Shown piece after piece: positions 60,731 through 64,000 of a stretch of DNA of 64,000 bases. The DNA is from Sphagnum compactum (Eukaryota; Bryophyta; Sphagnopsida; Sphagnales). Position numbers and translations under genes: made by a program. Within the stretch, counting starts at the first letter, position 1. Every line of letters starts with the position of its first letter. The notes beneath the pieces were generated by a model, which saw nothing but the letters and a program-made list of their open reading frames with translations, was not told the DNA's origin and ran no database searches. Location of the stretch: the NCBI GenBank assembly GCA_965153455.1, contig OZ234500.1, forward strand, positions 17,173,579-17,237,578, given 5' to 3'.

Positions 60731-61567
60731 GGGGGTTTAAGGGTTTGTAGGGTTTTTGAAACTTTTCCTTATTTTGTTTATAATTTTCTTAAAACCCTAA
60801 TAACCTCTGATTTTGGGTTATTGAAATGGTTTTGGGGGGTGTTTTTTGAATATTTTCAGAGTGTTGAAAATGCTCCAGTTCTTCAGTTTTTTGAAGGAAT
60901 TTTCTTCAATCAACTTGTGAGTTTTTTTTTGGAAAGAACTGGTAAAAAAAAGACTGGTGATGGTTTAGGGTTAAGAAGCTCTTTGATTTTTCTTGAACCT
61001 TGACAGTTAAGGGACCCAAAAATTGGGCTCCAGGAACATATATAACCCTGTTCCTTTCTTGCCAGTTCCAGGTTCCAGAAATGGAGAGAAACCCTAACCA
61101 AAGATTTAAAACAAAGCTTACTTACATGTACCCCTTTGAAAGAAGTTCCCACAATGCCTCTAATCCCAAGGGAGAGAGAGCCATCAAATTCAGACCATCA
61201 ATCAAACAACCAACCCTTAAGGTTAGATAGACGGGTGAACAAACCACTTAAGAACTTGAAAGGAGTTCAAATCCTCACACAATTGTTCTTCTGCATCTGA
61301 AGCTCAAAGAAAATTTGTAACCCACCACCACCTAGTGTTTTCAACCTTGCAAAAAATTGTTCAATTACGTAATTTAGCAATTCGGGGTGTTTGGTGTAAG
61401 GGGGTTTAGTGTTGGGTGATGAATGATTCAAACAAATTAGGATTTCAAACTTAAAATCTTTGATTGTTAGCATCTTTGTTTCTAGAATACAAAAGAGTTT
61501 GTAAAGCTCTACTTAGGGCATTCATCAAGTTTTAAATTGCTCGAAATGACTTTAAAATGAGGAAGAT
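60731..61567. other. intergenic, no gene seen
   Basis: T/G-rich sequence continuing from the hairpin (gggtttaagggtttgtaggg), then AT-rich DNA. Open frames at 60,821-61,003 and 61,000-61,230 show nothing recognisable. Confidence 0.4.
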
Positions 61568-61765
61568 ATGAGGCTTGAATTAGAGAGGGGTCTAAAGCTA
61601 ATGAGCAAACTATCACTCATCCTCTTATTGTGTTTTTTGGGGTGCTCATTTACTTGTAATGCTCAAAGAACATTTTCTAGCACTCTAGATTGTGCGTCCA
61701 ATGACACAAAAAAATCACTCAATTTGGTTAAAGGAGTGAGAAAAATATTGAAAAATGTTCAATAA
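61568..61765 (+). CDS. short open frame with a signal-peptide-like N-terminus
   Basis: A 65-codon frame. From the second methionine (MSKLSLILLLCFLGC) it has a hydrophobic core followed by small residues and NAQ, the pattern of a secretory signal, then a short Lys-rich tail with one cysteine. Its 3' half is built from the inverted single copy of the nearby 43-bp minisatellite unit, which argues for chance origin. No family recognised. Confidence 0.2.
   Translation: MRLELERGLKLMSKLSLILLLCFLGCSFTCNAQRTFSSTLDCASNDTKKSLNLVKGVRKILKNVQ
61686..61725 (-). repeat. inverted single copy of the 43-bp minisatellite unit
   Basis: tccaatgacacaaaaaaatc followed by actcaatttg is the reverse complement of the unit in the array at 61,926-62,300, with two extra A residues. 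Confidence 0.8.
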
Positions 61766-61925
61766 TAGGTACATGTTCGATGATGAGCAATTCTACCAGC
61801 ATGGGAAAAAAATAATTCAAACCTATTATAATCTTATTTTGCTGAACATTGAAACTAATGATTCCTTAACATACTCATCCCCAAACATTTTCCAGCATTT
61901 TCCTTGTTCCATAACCAAATAGAGC

Positions 61926-62300
61926 GATTTTTGTGTCATTGGATGTGCAAACCTTAATCAAATTGAGTGATTTTTGTGTCATTGGATGTGCAAACCTTCA
62001 TCAAATTGAGCGATTTTTGTGTCATTGGATGTGCAAAACCTTCATCAAATTGAGCAATTTTTGTGTCATTGGATGTGCAAAACCTTAATCAAATTGAGCA
62101 ATTTTTGTGTCATTGGATGTGCAAACCTTAATCAAATTGAGTGATTTTTGTGTCATTGGATGTGCAAACTTTAATCAAATTGAGTCATTTTTGTGTCATT
62201 GGATGTGCAAACCTTCATCAAATTCAGCGATTTTTGTGTCATTGGATGTGCAAACCTTAATCAAATTGAGCGATTTTTGTGTCATTAGATATGCAAATTG
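61926..62300. repeat. 43-bp minisatellite, about 9 copies
   Basis: atttttgtgtcattggatgt, then gcaaaccttaatcaaattga, recurs with unit starts near 61,926, 61,969, 62,012, 62,056, 62,100, 62,143, 62,187, 62,229 and 62,272. The period is 43 bp, 44 where one A is inserted. Variants are mainly cttaatc/cttcatc and gcga/gtga/gcaa. The last copy decays at about 62,300. Confidence 0.95.
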
Positions 62301-62639
62301 GAGAGTCACAAATGTTCTTGGAGCATAAGAAGCAAAGGAGCAAACAGAAAACACAGGAAGAAGATGAGTGATAATTTGCTACAAATTTTTTGGGGGGAAA
62401 AAAAAAAAAAAGCTCTATACATGTCTTTGGTTCTGGCCCCATATCTTCCTCATTCCTTCACCGAATTGAGAAATGTTTGCTGTGTTGGAAGCGCTAGGTG
62501 GAGGACTACAAATGTTCTTTGAACTTCAGAACCAGAGGAACAATGTGTGAGGATTCGTCTTCTTTTGAGTTCTTAACTGTTCGCTCACCAGCCTATCTTC
62601 CCTACACTAAATAGTATATCAAAAGAATGACACTGGTCT
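62301..62639. other. intergenic, no gene seen
   Basis: A related pair of phrases, gagtcacaaatgttcttgga near 62,301 and ggactacaaatgttctttga near 62,503, suggests one more old duplication of about 200 bp. An A run lies at about 62,397-62,411. Confidence 0.4.
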
Positions 62640-62763
62640 CGCTCACTGGCCTCGCTCGCTGTTGCTCTCGTCCTCGTCCTCATCGTCGCTCACTGGTCTC
62701 GCTCCCTGGCCTCGCTCGTTGTTGCTCTCATCGTCGTCGTCGCTCACTGGTCTCGCTCTCTAG

Positions 62764-62794
<31 letters not shown>

Positions 62795-62800
62795 TTTGTT
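62640..62800. repeat. CTCGCT/TCGTCG-rich tandem repeat ending in (GGCT)n
   Basis: ctcgctcactggtctcgctc, cctggcctcgctcgttgttg and tcatcgtcgtcgtcgctcac alternate three times, followed by about six ggct units at 62,768-62,791. The open frames through it on both strands (Leu/Ser-rich on plus, Gln/Asp-rich on minus) follow from the repeat. Confidence 0.75.
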
Positions 62801-63085
62801 GCTGTCGTCGCAATCTTCATCGTCGTCGTCAGTGGGATAGTGATGATGGTGAGCCTGTTGTTGCTGCTGCAGATGCTCTTGTTGCAGTTTCTGTTCTTGT
62901 TGGTTCATTTGTTGCTGTTGTACTTTTCTTTGGTTTTTTAAAACTCCACTGATCGCTTGCTGTCTTTCCTGCATGCAGTAGCTAGCGCTCCAGAGTAAGT
63001 CTTTTCTCTCATTCCGGCGGGCTTTTGCTGCATCTTCTGTCTCTTTGTGCCTGGCTCTGTGCCTCTGATCTTGAGTCAGGGTCTT

Positions 63086-63117
<32 letters not shown>

Positions 63118-63280
63118 CTCTGTGTACCCCGTGTCTGCTTTTCTTTCTAAATATATAAATTTCTTCTTCTTCCGTCAGCTTGTCGCTGACTGACTGATCT
63201 GCCAGGATGACTAGGGGGCGGCAACGAGACTAGAGGATGAAAATGGCGTAGCACGGCATGGCACGGTAACGTGCAGGCAC

Positions 63281-63322
<42 letters not shown>

Positions 63323-64000
63323 ACAGTGGGAGAAAGGGAAGAAACAGAACCAAAAAAAATTGGGAAAAAAAAATGGAAGAAGACTGGATGTTGGGAAGTC
63401 AGGGAGACAACAAGTCTGACACCAGCTGCACATTTGTCTGCACCTCTGTCTGCATATTTGTCTTGTGGTGCCGCTGTTGTTGTTGCCGTATTAGACTTGG
63501 TAGTAGTGGTCGTAGTAGTGTACGAGTCTTGTTTAGGAAATGTCGGTTTCTTGTACAGTTTGCAGTAGTAGTAGTAGTCGAAGAAGAAGAAGAAAGAGGC
63601 GTCTGTTGTTGTTGTTGTTGTTGTTGTTGTTGCAGCTTGCGGATAGTTACAAGTGGAGCTGTGCAGCAGAGCATCAGTTGCGGCGGCAGCAGCAGAAAAG
63701 AAGAAGCAGCAACAAGCTGTGGGATCTTGTGTAGTTGGCCGGCCAGAGTTTTCTGTAGTACTTTGTGATCGACACGATTTTATGCGAAAGCTCAGAGACA
63801 TAGGCAGACACAGAGAGACACAGAGACTGAGAGAGAGAGAGTAGAGTCTCGCGGTTACACCAAACTGTGCTTTGTTTCTTGTTGCTGGGTTTCGGGTAAT
63901 GATCTGTGGCAGAGCAGTCGAGTCTCGACAATGCAGCTTGTGGCATCTCGTTCTCGAGCTGCCGGGTTGTCGACTTTTTTCTGCGATCATCTTGGTTGGC
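62801..64000. other. microsatellite-rich region, possibly a leader of a gene beyond the window
   Basis: Contains (CT)n at 63,087-63,120, (GA)n at 63,286-63,320, a (GTT)n run at about 63,604-63,633 and further GA-rich sequence at 63,815-63,840. Dense CT/GA and GTT repeats also precede the F-box gene, so this may be the 5' leader of a gene starting just after 64,000. No exon can be supported within the window; a minus-strand Gln-rich frame at 62,744-62,974 is composition-driven. Confidence 0.35.

Noticed and set aside
61926-62300. Considered as a CRISPR-like array
   Set aside because: Units are contiguous with no unique spacers, and the window is plant nuclear DNA.
62107-62328. Open frame repeating a DVQTLIKLSDFCVIG-like peptide
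   Set aside because: It is simply the 43-bp minisatellite read in one frame; 43 is not a multiple of three, so the peptide changes frame between copies.
62744-62974. Gln/Asp-rich minus-strand frame resembling a transcription-factor low-complexity region
   Set aside because: Made of GCT/GTT/GTC repeats and no DNA-binding domain is found nearby on the minus strand.
63211-63990. 259-codon minus-strand frame with poly-Thr, poly-Phe and Ser-Leu runs
   Set aside because: It is a translation of (GTT)n, (GA)n and GAA repeats; no non-repetitive segment resembles a protein family.
1-64000. tRNA, rRNA, organellar insertion or multi-gene novel system
   Set aside because: I scanned for tRNA- and rRNA-like motifs and for clustered genes with related functions by eye and found none; the genes present are unrelated single-copy plant families. 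A tRNAscan or Infernal run could overturn this.

Overview
This is a eukaryotic nuclear window from a land plant. It carries spliced genes with short GT-AG introns, plant-specific families (SKP2-type F-box/LRR, patatin-like phospholipase, POD1/TAPT1, ALDH3, apoplastic ascorbate oxidase), plant-type TTTAGGG telomere-like repeats, and AT-rich intergenic DNA full of decayed transposons and diverged tandem repeats. The style (dense simple repeats, bryophyte/fern/lycophyte-like hAT transposase relic, a patatin that keeps the serine in a subfamily where flowering plants lost it) suggests a seed-free plant. I cannot fix the species from sequence alone.

Layout. 1-5.1 kb is repeats, a MITE and a pyrimidine/GTT-rich leader. 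5.1-7.5 kb (+) is an F-box/LRR gene of the SKP2A/B type. 7.5-14.5 kb is gene-free. 14.5-16.2 kb (-) is a frameshifted metallophosphoesterase pseudogene, lying head to head with 16.6-21.5 kb (+), a POD1/TAPT1 gene that I could resolve into 11 coding exons giving one 688-residue frame, with one apparent U12-type AT-AC intron. 21.5-27.4 kb is repeats. 27.5-28.9 kb (+) is a patatin-like phospholipase. 30.6-31.9 kb holds a fold-back region and a tandem duplication. 32.5-36.0 kb (+) is an ALDH3-class aldehyde dehydrogenase in 10 exons. 36-48 kb is an AT-rich gene desert with a dead hAT transposase (+) and the 3' end of a Copia retrotransposon (-). 48.6-50.9 kb (-) is an L-ascorbate oxidase in 4 exons. 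51-64 kb is repeats, a second MITE, a direct-repeat/hairpin structure, a 43-bp minisatellite with an inverted single copy, and microsatellites.

The genes are unrelated housekeeping or cell-wall genes, not an operon or cluster. I see no defence system, CRISPR, biosynthetic cluster or novel multi-gene system. The most notable items are the AT-AC intron in POD1/TAPT1, a duplicated 3' splice site inside intron 1 of that gene, the GTSIG-retaining pPLAIII-like patatin, and several undescribed repeat structures. Exon boundaries were inferred by hand from splice signals, frame continuity and remembered family sequence, so they are predictions.
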